A stretch of DNA of 64,000 bases, taken from the NCBI RefSeq assembly GCF_035944375.1, contig NZ_DASZBE010000007.1. One strand, 5' to 3'. The DNA is from Allobosea sp035944375 (GTDB taxonomy: Bacteria > Pseudomonadota > Alphaproteobacteria > Rhizobiales > Beijerinckiaceae). A model generated the notes under the pieces. That model made no database searches, had not been told where the DNA came from, and saw only the letters and a list, made by a program, of their open reading frames with translations. Shown one piece after another: positions 33,571 through 41,912 of this stretch (position 1 is its first letter; each line of letters begins with the position of its first letter). Position numbers and translations under genes: made by a program.

Positions 33571-33697
33571 GGCCTGACCCGAGACGTTACCAAAATCGAG
33601 TATAACGCTGCTCGCCAACCCTGTCATGCGTGGCTGCGGCTTTCCTCGATTTGGCGGGCCGCTATCGTGCCCGTCCTCGCATCGCCGGAATCCGCCC

Positions 33698-34327
33698 ATG
33701 CCCCGCACCATCGACTACTATTTCTCGCTGCATTCGCCCTGGACCTATCTCGGCCATGCGACCTTCCTCGAGATTGCGGCGCGGCACGACTGCCGGATCG
33801 TCTATCGGCCGGTGCCGCTGCGGGCGGTCTTCGACGAGACAGGCGGGTTGCCGCTGCCGAAGCGTCATCCGGTGCGCCAGCGCTACCGCCTGATGGATCT
33901 GCAGCGCTGGCGCGAGCAGCGCGGCGTGAAGCTCGTGCTGCAGCCGAAGCATTTTCCGTTCGACCCTTCGCTCGCCGACCGCTTCCTGATCGCGATCGTC
34001 GCGGCTGGCGGGGATCCAGGTCTCTTCATGGGAGAGGTCATGGCCGGTGTCTGGTCCCGCGACGAGGACATGACGCAGGCTGGTGCAGTCGCCCGGGTGG
34101 CCCAGTCCTGCGGCTTCGATGCGCAGGCATTGGCGCTCGCGGCCGAGAGCGAGGCGGTGGTCGGGACCTATGAGGGCACGATCGCGGCGGCGATCGCGGC
34201 CGGCGTCTTCGGCGCGCCGAGCTATGTGCTCGACGGCGAGGTGTTCTGGGGGCAGGACCGGCTCGAACTGCTCGACAGCGCGCTCGCCAGCGGCCGCGCG
34301 CCTTATCGACCGGACCCGGCCGCCTGA
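33698..34327 (+). CDS. 2-hydroxychromene-2-carboxylate isomerase family (kappa-GST fold)
   Basis: A 209-residue DsbA-fold, glutathione-dependent isomerase homologue of the NahD family. The N-terminal DYYFSLHSPWTYLG holds the active-site serine region, and GVFGAPSYVLDGEVFWGQDRLELL is the conserved C-terminal signature. NahD isomerises hydroxychromene carboxylate in naphthalene breakdown, but stand-alone homologues like this one are probably general detoxification enzymes. No aromatic-degradation genes are nearby. Confidence 0.87.
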   Translation: MPRTIDYYFSLHSPWTYLGHATFLEIAARHDCRIVYRPVPLRAVFDETGGLPLPKRHPVRQRYRLMDLQRWREQRGVKLVLQPKHFPFDPSLADRFLIAIVAAGGDPGLFMGEVMAGVWSRDEDMTQAGAVARVAQSCGFDAQALALAAESEAVVGTYEGTIAAAIAAGVFGAPSYVLDGEVFWGQDRLELLDSALASGRAPYRPDPAA

Positions 34328-34336
34328 TCGCCGGCG

Positions 34337-35083
34337 TCAGCCGACGATGTCGGGCGTGCGCCAGCCGAGATGCTGCCCGGCATCGACCGCGATCATCTGG
34401 CCGGTGACCGAGCGGGCGCGGGCGAGATAGAGCACGGCCTCCGCGATCTCGCTCGCATCGACCCTGCGGCGCAGCAGCGTGCCCGCCGCCTCCTGCTCCA
34501 TCGCCTCGGGGCCGTCATGGGGGTTGGGCAGGGTGGGGCCGGGCCCGACCGCGTTGACGCGGATACGCGGCGCAAGCGCCTGCGCCATCGTCTTGGTCGC
34601 CGTCAGAAGCGCGGCCTTGGTCAGGGTGTAGGAGTAGTATTGCGGCGTCAGCTTCCAGACGCGCTGGTCGATGATGTTGACGATGGCGCCCTCTCGTCCC
34701 TCCGGCAGCCGGTTCGCGAGCGCTCCGGCCAGCACCGAGGGCGCGCGCAGATTGATCGAGAACTGCCGATTCCAGGTCGCCACGTCGATGGTCGTGACCT
34801 CGTCGACGAGGAAGCTGGAGGCGTTGTTGACGAGCAGCGTCACGGGGCCGAGCGCGGCCTCCGCTGCCGGCATCAGGTTGGCGACCGCATTGGGATCAAC
34901 GAGATCGGCGACCAGAACCGCAGCGCGGCCACCATCCCCTATGATCCTCGCCGCCACCGCATCGGCTTCGTCGCGCGCGCGGCCGCAATGGATCGCGACG
35001 GCATAGCCGTTCGCCGCCAGGTGCGCGACGATGGCGCGGCCGATGCGGCGCGCGCCGCCCGTCACCAGTGCGACCTCAGCCAT
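34337..35083 (-). CDS. SDR oxidoreductase, pteridine reductase/FolM-like
   Basis: A 248-residue short-chain dehydrogenase. TGGARRIGRAI (residues 8-18) has the Arg pair of pteridine reductases (PTR1/FolM) that contact NADPH. LVNNAS, and YSYTLTKAAL with its catalytic Tyr and Lys, follow. The usual catalytic Ser segment reads NIIDQRV, with Asp in place of Ser, as in PTR1-type enzymes. It may reduce dihydromonapterin or dihydrofolate. It overlaps the glycosyltransferase gene by 8 bases. Confidence 0.85.
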   Translation of the reverse strand: MAEVALVTGGARRIGRAIVAHLAANGYAVAIHCGRARDEADAVAARIIGDGGRAAVLVADLVDPNAVANLMPAAEAALGPVTLLVNNASSFLVDEVTTIDVATWNRQFSINLRAPSVLAGALANRLPEGREGAIVNIIDQRVWKLTPQYYSYTLTKAALLTATKTMAQALAPRIRVNAVGPGPTLPNPHDGPEAMEQEAAGTLLRRRVDASEIAEAVLYLARARSVTGQMIAVDAGQHLGWRTPDIVG

Positions 35084-35894
35084 CCGGCCGCTCCCGTGTT
35101 TCCGGCTGCGTCTCCGCCAGCCCGTCGCCCGCGCGCCGCTGGAGCCGCCGCTCCCAATGCTTCGCCACGCGTAGATAGCGATAGAAGGCGTAGTTCATCG
35201 CGGTCATGAAGCCGTAGACGCCGCGCAGGGCGTGCCGGCGGCCGATATAGGCCTTGATGAAATTGGCGGGGAATTCGACCGCGAGGCGAAACACCGAAAG
35301 CGACTGGCCTCGCCGATCGAGATCGTCGGCCTGGGCGTCGCTGTAGCTGTTGAGCTTGGTCATCTGCTCCCCGAGCGAACGCACGGAGTAGTGATGCACC
35401 GTGCCCTTCAGCCGGGCGACGCGAGCGCCGGGAGAAAGATCGACGCGGTCATGCACGGGGGAGGGCGAGTAGCGGCCCTTGTTCTTGCGATAGAGCCGCA
35501 CCGGCGCCAGCGCATAGGCGAAAGAATGCGGCGCCGGTTCGCCCGGAAAGATCTCCGCGATACGGATCTTGTAGGCGTCGGCGGCCGGGCCAGTTCCCGC
35601 GAACAGATCGGCGATCTCGGCGGCGAGATCAGGCGGGACGACCTCGTCGGCGTCGATGTTGAGCAGCCAGTCGTTCCGGCACTGATCCTCGGCGAAACGC
35701 TTCTGCTGGCCGTATCCGGGCCAGTTGTTGAAGATCACGCGAGCGCCCAGGCGTGCGGCGATCTCCTGGGTGCCGTCCGTCGAGCCCGAATCGACCAGGA
35801 CGATATCGTCGCTGAGGCTGCGCACCGCCCTGATCGTCCGCTCGATCCGGTCTGCCTCGTCGCGCGCGATGATGAAGATGGAGAGGAGCGGCAC
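35076..35894 (-). CDS. Family 2 glycosyltransferase (LPS core type)
   Basis: A 272-residue GT2 enzyme with a GT-A fold. LSIFIIARDEADRIERTI opens it, LVDSGSTDGT is the nucleotide-binding motif and LLNIDADEVVPPD contains the DxD metal site. The closest named relatives by pattern are the WaaE/KdtX lipopolysaccharide-core transferases. A hydrophobic C-terminal region (GVYGFMTAMNYAFYRYLRVAKHWE) may contact the membrane. The acceptor is unknown. Confidence 0.87.
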   Translation of the reverse strand: MPLLSIFIIARDEADRIERTIRAVRSLSDDIVLVDSGSTDGTQEIAARLGARVIFNNWPGYGQQKRFAEDQCRNDWLLNIDADEVVPPDLAAEIADLFAGTGPAADAYKIRIAEIFPGEPAPHSFAYALAPVRLYRKNKGRYSPSPVHDRVDLSPGARVARLKGTVHHYSVRSLGEQMTKLNSYSDAQADDLDRRGQSLSVFRLAVEFPANFIKAYIGRRHALRGVYGFMTAMNYAFYRYLRVAKHWERRLQRRAGDGLAETQPETRERPDG

Positions 35895-36254
35895 CCGGAT
35901 TCCGTTCTGGCTGACTGGCTCGGCTTAAGCACGCGTCACCGGGGGCCGCAAGCACGGCGGCAAAAATTGTGGCGACATTGGGAACCCTGCGTGACCGAGC
36001 GCGTTTCACGCATGCGCCTTGGTGAGCCCTCACGAACTTGTTAGTATTCGATTCACCATTAGGCATGCTTTAACAGTCGTTAATGTGCGTTTATACAATC
36101 GCCGTAGTCATCCCATTCGTGCCGCAATTTCGCCGTGGTCTGTGAGGCACATGTGCTTCCGACGCAACAGACAAAACCCCGAACAGGTCTTATAACCGGT
36201 TCATCGACATCACCCGCCGGGGCAACCGGCAAAGCGACGACTAGGAGTACCACC
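35895..36254. other. 360-base divergent regulatory region, glycosyltransferase / porin
   Basis: The gap between two divergent genes is more AT-rich than its surroundings. It holds TTAA-N6-TTAA at 36070-36083 and a TATACAAT word at 36092-36099 that could be the porin -10. About 155 bases would then form the porin leader, with a small GCCGG/CCGGC hairpin near 36217-36231 before the ribosome-binding site AGGAG. No gene is supported here. Confidence 0.5.
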
Positions 36255-36911
36255 ATGAAGAAGTTCCTGCTTTCGAGCGTTGCGGCGATCGGCCTCGTCG
36301 CTGCCGGCGCCGCCTCCGCCGCCGACCTGCCGTCCCGCAAGGGCCCGGTGATGGCCCCGGTTTACGCTCCTGTGTTCACCTGGACCGGCTTCTACGTCGG
36401 TGCCAACGCCGGCTACGGCTTCGGCAATGTGAACGCCGGCACCTTCGCCCTGGCCCGCACGGTCTCGATCGGCGACGTCGACGGCTTCATCGGTGGTGGC
36501 CAGATCGGCTACAACTACCAGATCGGCCAGGTTGTCCTCGGCGTCGAGGCCGACATCCAGGGTGCCGACCTGCAGACCGACAACAGCTTCGGCGATCGCG
36601 TCCGCACCGAGTATTTCGGCACGGTCCGTGCCCGCGTCGGCTTCGCCTTCGACCGGTTCATGCCCTACATCACCGGTGGTTGGGCCTACGGCAACGTGAA
36701 GACCACGATCGCTGGTCTGGGTTCGGCTGACAACTCGCACACGGGCGGCTACGCCGTCGGCGGCGGTCTCGAGTACGCCTTCACCAACAACTGGACCGCC
36801 AAGGTCGAGTACCTCTACGTCGATCTCGGCGAGAAGAACGTGTTCAACTCGGGCGTGAAGGTCGGCACCGACTTCTCCGTCGTCCGCGCCGGCCTGAACT
36901 ACAAGTTCTAG
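36255..36911 (+). CDS. Omp25/Omp31-type outer membrane beta-barrel protein
   Basis: A 218-residue porin-family protein. The signal peptide MKKFLLSSVAAIGLVAAGAASAA is followed by DLPSRKGPV and FTWTGFYVGANAGYGFG, the hallmark of rhizobial Omp25/31 and RopB proteins. Alternating strands end in the C-terminal phenylalanine (VRAGLNYKF) used for outer-membrane insertion. Eight strands are likely. The codons are strongly biased, as in highly expressed genes, and a strong terminator follows. Confidence 0.95.
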   Translation: MKKFLLSSVAAIGLVAAGAASAADLPSRKGPVMAPVYAPVFTWTGFYVGANAGYGFGNVNAGTFALARTVSIGDVDGFIGGGQIGYNYQIGQVVLGVEADIQGADLQTDNSFGDRVRTEYFGTVRARVGFAFDRFMPYITGGWAYGNVKTTIAGLGSADNSHTGGYAVGGGLEYAFTNNWTAKVEYLYVDLGEKNVFNSGVKVGTDFSVVRAGLNYKF

Positions 36912-36930
36912 TCTGCTTCCCCAGTCGGGG

Positions 36931-36968
36931 ACAAAAAGAGCCCGGTGGCTTCGGCCACCGGGTTTTTT
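36931..36968 (+). terminator. Strong intrinsic terminator after the porin gene
   Basis: A 9-bp perfect stem, CCCGGTGGC with GCCACCGGG, has a TTCG tetraloop and is followed by six T. AAAAAG precedes it, so the same hairpin could also stop minus-strand transcripts from the GST gene. Confidence 0.93.
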
Positions 36969-37100
36969 GTTGTTTCCAGCCGTTGCGAATGCCGCGGACG
37001 AGGCCAAGGCGCGCGGCCTTGTCGCGCCGGCTGCGGCTTGCTGGCCAAGCGCGCAAGACGCCCCGGCCAGTTCTTCCGTCGATGATGGTTCGGCCCTGCC

Positions 37101-37706
37101 TCAGCCCTTGAAGCGGGTGGCCTCGAACGAGGGGACCTTGGCGGCGAAGGTGTCGAGCCAGGCGACGAGCCGGGGATGATCCGCTCGCCAGCTGCCGGCG
37201 AAGCGCAGGTCGAGATAGCCGAGTGCGCAGGCCAGCGCGATCTCGCCAATACGCGGACGGTCGGGATAGCTGGGCGGGGCGGCTTCGAGCGCGGCGAGCG
37301 CGCGCGAGACCTTTCCGGCCTGGTTGGCGACCCAGGCGGCGTTGCGGCCCTCTTCCGGGCGGAAGCGCGTCTCGTAGACCTGGAGCAACGCCGCATCGCA
37401 GAGGCCGTCGGCCAGCGCCTGCAGGCGCAGCTGCGCGAATCGTGCCTCGCCGGCCGGGATCAGCCGGTCGCCGCCGACGAGATGGTCGAGATAGTCGACG
37501 ATGACGCGCGAATCGAACAGCGTCATGCCGTCTTCCAGCACCAGCGTCGGAATCTTGCCGAGCGGGTTCTGCTGGCGCAGCGGCTCGGCCGGGTCGTTGG
37601 TGTCTGCGACGACGATCTCGATGCGATCGCTCAGCCCGAGTTCGGCGGCGGCCATCTTGACCTTGCGGCCGAAGGGGGAGGCGGGGGAGGAACGGAGAAC
37701 GAGCAT
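37101..37706 (-). CDS. Glutathione S-transferase family protein
   Basis: A 201-residue GST with an N-terminal thioredoxin-like domain (LVLRSSPASPFGRKVKMAA, and NPLGKIPTLVLEDG with the cis-proline, then DSRVIVDYLD at the glutathione site) and a helical C-terminal domain (RPRIGEIALACALGYLDLRF). It looks catalytically competent. The ATG at 37706 is chosen over a TTG two codons upstream. Confidence 0.9.
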   Translation of the reverse strand: MLVLRSSPASPFGRKVKMAAAELGLSDRIEIVVADTNDPAEPLRQQNPLGKIPTLVLEDGMTLFDSRVIVDYLDHLVGGDRLIPAGEARFAQLRLQALADGLCDAALLQVYETRFRPEEGRNAAWVANQAGKVSRALAALEAAPPSYPDRPRIGEIALACALGYLDLRFAGSWRADHPRLVAWLDTFAAKVPSFEATRFKG

Positions 37707-37733
37707 CGGCAAAGCCTCGGAAATGCTGGCGTG

Positions 37734-38585
37734 TCAGCCGTCCGGACGGATCGGCTCGCATAGATAGCGCGGCTGCGGCCCCTGGGCGAGGCGTTCCGTC
37801 AGGGCCGGCAGCAGGATGCGCGCCTCCTCGGCGAGCCGCCAGGGCGGGTTGACGATCAGCATCCCGGTGGCACTCAAGCCGCCGGCGGCATCGGGGCGGT
37901 CAACGTCGATCTCCAACCGCAGCAGACGGCCGATGCCGGCCTGGTTGATCCCCGCCAGCAGATTGGCCACGGCGAGCTTGTCCTTGACCGGGTACCAGAG
38001 TGCATAGATGCCCGTCGGCCATTTGCGATGGGCGGCGATCAGCTCGGCCTCTAGTGTGGCGAACTCGTCCTTTTCTTCGAAGGGCGGGTCGATCAGCACC
38101 AGCCCGCGCCGCTCCTTGGGCGGAACATTGCCGCGCAGGGCGTTCCACCCGTCGATCGCCAGCGCCTTGCAGCGCTCGTCGCGGCAGATCGCCTGAACCA
38201 GCTTCTTGTGGGTCGGCGGATGGAGTTCGGCTGCGATCAGCCGGTCATCGGGGCGCATCGCATGGCGGCATAGCCAGGGTGAGCCCGGATAGGCTTCGGG
38301 CCCATAAAGCGCGCGGGCGCCCGACACCGCATCGCGCCAGGGCTTCAGAAGCGCTTCGACGGCCGGCGCCAGCGGCGAGCGGTCGATTCGCGCGACGCCG
38401 TCCTTCCATTCATGCGTCCGCAGCGCTTCGTCCGAGCCGAGGTCGTAGCGGCCGGCGCCGGCATGGGTGTCGACGACGCGGTAGGGCGTCTCCTTGGCGT
38501 TCAGATGCGTCAGGACGCGCATCAGCACGACATGCTTGAGGACGTCGGCGAAATTGCCGGCATGGAAGCCGTGGCGGTAATTCAT
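37734..38585 (-). CDS. rlmJ: 23S rRNA (adenine-2030-N6)-methyltransferase RlmJ
   Basis: A 283-residue class I methyltransferase. NYRHGFHAGNFADVLKH is the N-terminal signature of RlmJ (YhiR), DTHAGAGRYDLGSDEA is the SAM site and LVLIDPPFEEKDEF contains the N6-adenine DPPF motif. RlmJ methylates A2030 of 23S rRNA. It is transcribed alone on the minus strand, 31 bases after RNase T2's stop on the same strand. Confidence 0.93.
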   Translation of the reverse strand: MNYRHGFHAGNFADVLKHVVLMRVLTHLNAKETPYRVVDTHAGAGRYDLGSDEALRTHEWKDGVARIDRSPLAPAVEALLKPWRDAVSGARALYGPEAYPGSPWLCRHAMRPDDRLIAAELHPPTHKKLVQAICRDERCKALAIDGWNALRGNVPPKERRGLVLIDPPFEEKDEFATLEAELIAAHRKWPTGIYALWYPVKDKLAVANLLAGINQAGIGRLLRLEIDVDRPDAAGGLSATGMLIVNPPWRLAEEARILLPALTERLAQGPQPRYLCEPIRPDG

Positions 38586-38616
38586 GCCGCGCTCATACGC
38601 GGCTTTGCCGTCGCTG

Positions 38617-39285
38617 TCAGCGCGGCGCCGGCACGGTGATGTCGCGCGTGCGGCAGCCGGAGCGATCGACCTCCTGGCACATGCGGAAATTCCGCAGATC
38701 CTTGCTGAGGCAGATCCGAACCTCCTGCAGCACGCCGCGTCGGCACGCGACCGACATCATGTCGGTGCGCAGGCCCGGATTGGCGTCGACGAAGGCGCGC
38801 TCGATGTCGATCGCGGTCCAGTTCTGCTCGCGCCCGGCCCTGGCCAGGGCCGGAGGAATCGCGATCTTCTCGCGCGCCCGGCGCGTATCGGCGAAATAAT
38901 CGCTCGGGCTGGAGCCCGAGCAAGTGCCGTGCTTGCGCCACTGGTGGCGAGCGAGCCCCTCGCTCGGAAACAACCCCTTCGCCTGGTCGAGCGCGATGCG
39001 CGAGGGCGTGCGGCCGGACGGGCCGCATTCGCTCGGATAGCCGCGCTCGTTCTGAGGCCAGAGGCCGTGCACGACGAAACCGAGGCCTGCCCCCTCGGCG
39101 CATTGCTCGCGGTTGCGATCGCGGCCGCCGTCGAGTTCGCAGAAGCCCGGCGACCAGGACAGGGCGAGGACATAGAAGTCGAAATCGCCCGGTTGGCCGC
39201 CCCGGTCGTTACGCGGCTGCGCCACGGCCTCGCCGAGCAGGCCCGCCAGCAGCGGCAGCGCGAGTGCGAATCGCAGGAGGTTCAT
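38617..39285 (-). CDS. Exported ribonuclease T2
   Basis: A 222-residue secreted RNase of the T2 family, which cuts single-stranded RNA with low base specificity in the periplasm. A signal peptide (LLRFALALPLLAGLLGEAVAQ) is present. Both catalytic segments are intact: VVHGLWPQ and HQWRKHGTC, with the two histidines, Glu/Lys-equivalent positions and paired cysteines. It lies 16 bases downstream of a small secreted cysteine-rich protein. Confidence 0.93.
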   Translation of the reverse strand: MNLLRFALALPLLAGLLGEAVAQPRNDRGGQPGDFDFYVLALSWSPGFCELDGGRDRNREQCAEGAGLGFVVHGLWPQNERGYPSECGPSGRTPSRIALDQAKGLFPSEGLARHQWRKHGTCSGSSPSDYFADTRRAREKIAIPPALARAGREQNWTAIDIERAFVDANPGLRTDMMSVACRRGVLQEVRICLSKDLRNFRMCQEVDRSGCRTRDITVPAPR

Positions 39286-39301
39286 CGGCGGCGATGCCGG
39301 T

Positions 39302-39763
39302 TCAGGGCCGCGCCATCTTGCAGTCGGGGGCATAGCTGCGATGCCGGTCGAGCCCGCTGACGCACCAGTTGACGTTCCAGGTCCAGCCGAACAGGCCGAG
39401 ATTCTCGCGCACCGAGTAATCGACGCGATGCAATGTGCCGTCGTTCAGGGCCATCCGGCCGGTGCAGAAACGGCGGGGAATGAAATCGTCGCCGAGCGGC
39501 CGGAAGCCGATCGGCCTGATCCGATCATAGGCCACGGCCTGCAGCGGGCCCCAGAACTTGGCCTCGCGCGAGTTGAACCAGCTGGTGATCTCGCCGAGAA
39601 CCGCAGGATCGTCGCAGGCGGGCAGTGCACCGGTCAGCGGCACGATGCGGTTTTCGGCGCGGTCGGCCGGATGGACGATGCGGCGGCCCGAGGCCTCGGC
39701 CGATGCGACGGCCGTCAGGACGGCGAGGGATGCGAGGGCGGTTCGCAGCAGGGCGCGGCGCAT
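39302..39763 (-). CDS. Small exported protein with four cysteines, function unknown
   Basis: A 153-residue protein with a signal peptide (about 1-24). The mature part has cysteines at 50, 100, 134 and 148, enough for two disulfides, and aromatic blocks (SWFNSREAKFWGPL, GLFGWTWNVNWC). I do not recognise a named family. It precedes the exported RNase T2 gene by 16 bases, so the two are probably cotranscribed and both work outside the cytoplasm. Confidence 0.75.
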   Translation of the reverse strand: MRRALLRTALASLAVLTAVASAEASGRRIVHPADRAENRIVPLTGALPACDDPAVLGEITSWFNSREAKFWGPLQAVAYDRIRPIGFRPLGDDFIPRRFCTGRMALNDGTLHRVDYSVRENLGLFGWTWNVNWCVSGLDRHRSYAPDCKMARP

Positions 39764-39979
39764 GGAGGTCAGCCTCGTCGAGGGGCGGAAATGATGGCGC
39801 ACGATGGCGGGGGCCGTTGGCAGGGTCAAGGCGCCGGCGCCTGGGCGGGCCATCCCGGCGCGGGCTGTGGCTTTTCGATCCGTCGCCGGACGCCGGGGAA
39901 TGGCTGCCACGCGACCGGGGCGCTGGCCTGCGTTTCGCGGATCGTGAACAGTGACGGCGAGACGGAGCAGGAGGATGCG

Positions 39980-40615
39980 ATGACGACGGACAGCGAGGCC
40001 GAGGAGACGATCATCGCCGAGCCCGGCGCTCTGAGGGCGCATATGGGCCCGGTCAACCCGCTGGCCGAGCGCAAGGTGCTCGACCGGCTCGACGGGCATT
40101 GCCGCGACTTCATCGCGCTCTCACCCTTCCTCGTGCTGGCGACCTCGGACGGGCAGGGGAAGGCGGATGCCAGCCCGCGCGGAGATGCGCCGGGCTTCGT
40201 CGAGGTCGTGGACGAGCGGACGCTGTTCATTCCCGACCGGCGCGGCAACAACCGGGTCGACAGCTTCGGCAACGTGCTGGCCTCGCCCGGCGTCGGGCTG
40301 ATCTTCATGGTGCCGGGCATCGCCGAGACGTTGCGGGTCAATGGCCGCGCGCAGCTGACCCGCGACGCGGCGCTGCTGGAACCCGCGACCGTGCAGGAGC
40401 GGACGCCGACGCTCGGCCTGCTGGTCGATGTCGAGGAGGCCTTCTTCCACTGCGGCAAGGCGCTGATCCGCTCGAAGCTCTGGGACCCGGCGAGCCGGGT
40501 CGAGCGTAGCCGCTTCCCCTCGCTCGGCCGTATCATGGCGGACCAGACGAAGGCCGTCGGCGTCGCGGAGGCGGAGGCCAATCTCGAAGAGGCCTACCGG
40601 ACGCGGCTGTACTGA
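39980..40615 (+). CDS. FMN-binding pyridoxamine 5'-phosphate oxidase-like protein
   Basis: A 211-residue split-barrel flavoprotein. PFLVLATSDGQGKADASPRGDAPGFVEVVDERTL and IPDRRGNNRVDSFGN match the MSMEG_1061-type PPOX subfamily, which probably uses FMN or F420 rather than acting in vitamin B6 synthesis. FHCGKALIRSKLWDP is the conserved C-terminal segment. Its substrate is unknown. The ATG at 39980 has GAGGA upstream. Confidence 0.85.
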   Translation: MTTDSEAEETIIAEPGALRAHMGPVNPLAERKVLDRLDGHCRDFIALSPFLVLATSDGQGKADASPRGDAPGFVEVVDERTLFIPDRRGNNRVDSFGNVLASPGVGLIFMVPGIAETLRVNGRAQLTRDAALLEPATVQERTPTLGLLVDVEEAFFHCGKALIRSKLWDPASRVERSRFPSLGRIMADQTKAVGVAEAEANLEEAYRTRLY

Positions 40616-40628
40616 GAGAGGGCTGGGC

Positions 40629-40733
40629 CGTCATTCTCGGGCGGAGCGAAGCGCAGACCCGAGAAGCTCTGGCCGGATGAGGCGCTGGAGCCTCTTCGTC
40701 ACGAGATGGCCGGGCCAAGCCCGGCCATGACGC
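40629..40733. repeat. REP-like palindrome pair
   Basis: Two hairpins in tandem: TTCTCGGG (40634-40641) with CCCGAGAA (40658-40665), and ATGGCCGGG (40706-40714) with CCCGGCCAT (40720-40728). They lie between convergent genes (PPOX and alcohol dehydrogenase) and start and end with CGTCAT / ATGACG, like the copies near 14168 and 51701. Confidence 0.82.
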
Positions 40734-40740
40734 CGTGTCC

Positions 40741-41871
40741 TCAGAACGACGCCTCCAGCATGACGGCGTAGTCCGCCGCCGTCGCCGCGCGCGGGTTTGT
40801 CGCGCTCGAATGGTCCTTGGTCGCGGCCTCGGCGATGGCGGGAATGACACCATGCGGCAGGCCCATGGCCGAGAGGCTGGCGGGCATGCCGAGGCGGGCG
40901 ACGAGACCGGCGATCCAGTCGGCGAGGTCGGTTTCGGGCGCGAGGCCGAGGACCCTGCGGATCTCGGCATATTTCGCCTGGGCGTCGGGCGCGTTGAAGC
41001 GCAGCACGGCCGGCAGCAGCACGGCGTTGAGCGTGCCGTGATGCAAGGAGACCTCCTTCAGCCCGCCCAGCGGATGCGACAGCGCGTGGACGGCGCCCAG
41101 CCCCTTCTGGAAGGTCAGGCCGCCCTGGAGCGCGGCCATCATCATCTCCTTGCGGGCCTCGCGGTCGCTCCCGTCCTTCACCGCGCGCTCGATGAAGCCG
41201 ATGGCGCGCTTGAGCCCGTCCAGCGCGATCGCCTCGGCCGGCGGGTTCTCGCGCGGGCTGAGATAGGTCTCGATGCAGTGGGTGACGGCGTCCATTCCGG
41301 TGGCGGCCGTGAGCCAGGCCGGCAGGCCGAGCGTCAGTTCGGGGTCGCAGATCGCCAGGCGCGGGATCAGATGCGGCGAGATGAAGCCGAGCTTGCGCCC
41401 GTCCTTCAGCGTGATCAGCGCCGCGCGGCCGACCTCGCTGCCGGTGCCCGAGGTGGTGGGAATGGCGATCACGGGGGCGACGGCCGCGGTGACCTTCGGG
41501 ATGCCGCCGAGGATCGCGGCATAGGTCTCGAGCGGACCGGCATGGGTGGCCAGCAGCGCGACCCCTTTGGCGAGGTCGATCGGCGAGCCGCCGCCGATGG
41601 CGACGAGCCCGTCGCAAGCGTGCTGCCGGTAAAGCTCGAGCGCGGCCTCGACGGCCTCCTCCGTCGGGTTGGTCGGCGTGCCGTCGAAGACGGGGGCGCT
41701 GGCGAGCGCGGGGGCCAGCGCCTGCACCTTCGCGACGAGGCCGGCCGCGACGATGCCCTTGTCGGCGATGATCAGCGGCTTGCCGACGCCGAGCCCGGCC
41801 AGATCGGCCGCGATGCCGTCGATTTCGCCAAAGCCGAACTTGACGGAGGTGAGGTAGGTGATCAGGGCCAT
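40741..41871 (-). CDS. Iron-containing alcohol dehydrogenase
   Basis: A 376-residue group III metal-dependent alcohol dehydrogenase. GGGSPIDLAKG is the NAD-binding segment, and the iron ligands lie in GAVHALSHPLGG and HHGTLNA together with an upstream aspartate. The substrate could be a short alcohol, aldehyde or maleylacetate-like compound. The start at 41871 (MALITYLTSVKFG) fits the family. The gene lies 41 bases from the DMT exporter upstream on the same strand. Confidence 0.92.
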   Translation of the reverse strand: MALITYLTSVKFGFGEIDGIAADLAGLGVGKPLIIADKGIVAAGLVAKVQALAPALASAPVFDGTPTNPTEEAVEAALELYRQHACDGLVAIGGGSPIDLAKGVALLATHAGPLETYAAILGGIPKVTAAVAPVIAIPTTSGTGSEVGRAALITLKDGRKLGFISPHLIPRLAICDPELTLGLPAWLTAATGMDAVTHCIETYLSPRENPPAEAIALDGLKRAIGFIERAVKDGSDREARKEMMMAALQGGLTFQKGLGAVHALSHPLGGLKEVSLHHGTLNAVLLPAVLRFNAPDAQAKYAEIRRVLGLAPETDLADWIAGLVARLGMPASLSAMGLPHGVIPAIAEAATKDHSSATNPRAATAADYAVMLEASF

Positions 41872-41912
41872 CGGAGGATCCTTCGCTGTTCGCGTGAAGA
41901 CAGGGTGCTCGG

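Noticed and set aside
36070..36083. TTAA-N6-TTAA as a CtrA box before the porin gene
   Set aside because: The CtrA consensus has a 7-base spacer; this has 6, and no other support was seen.
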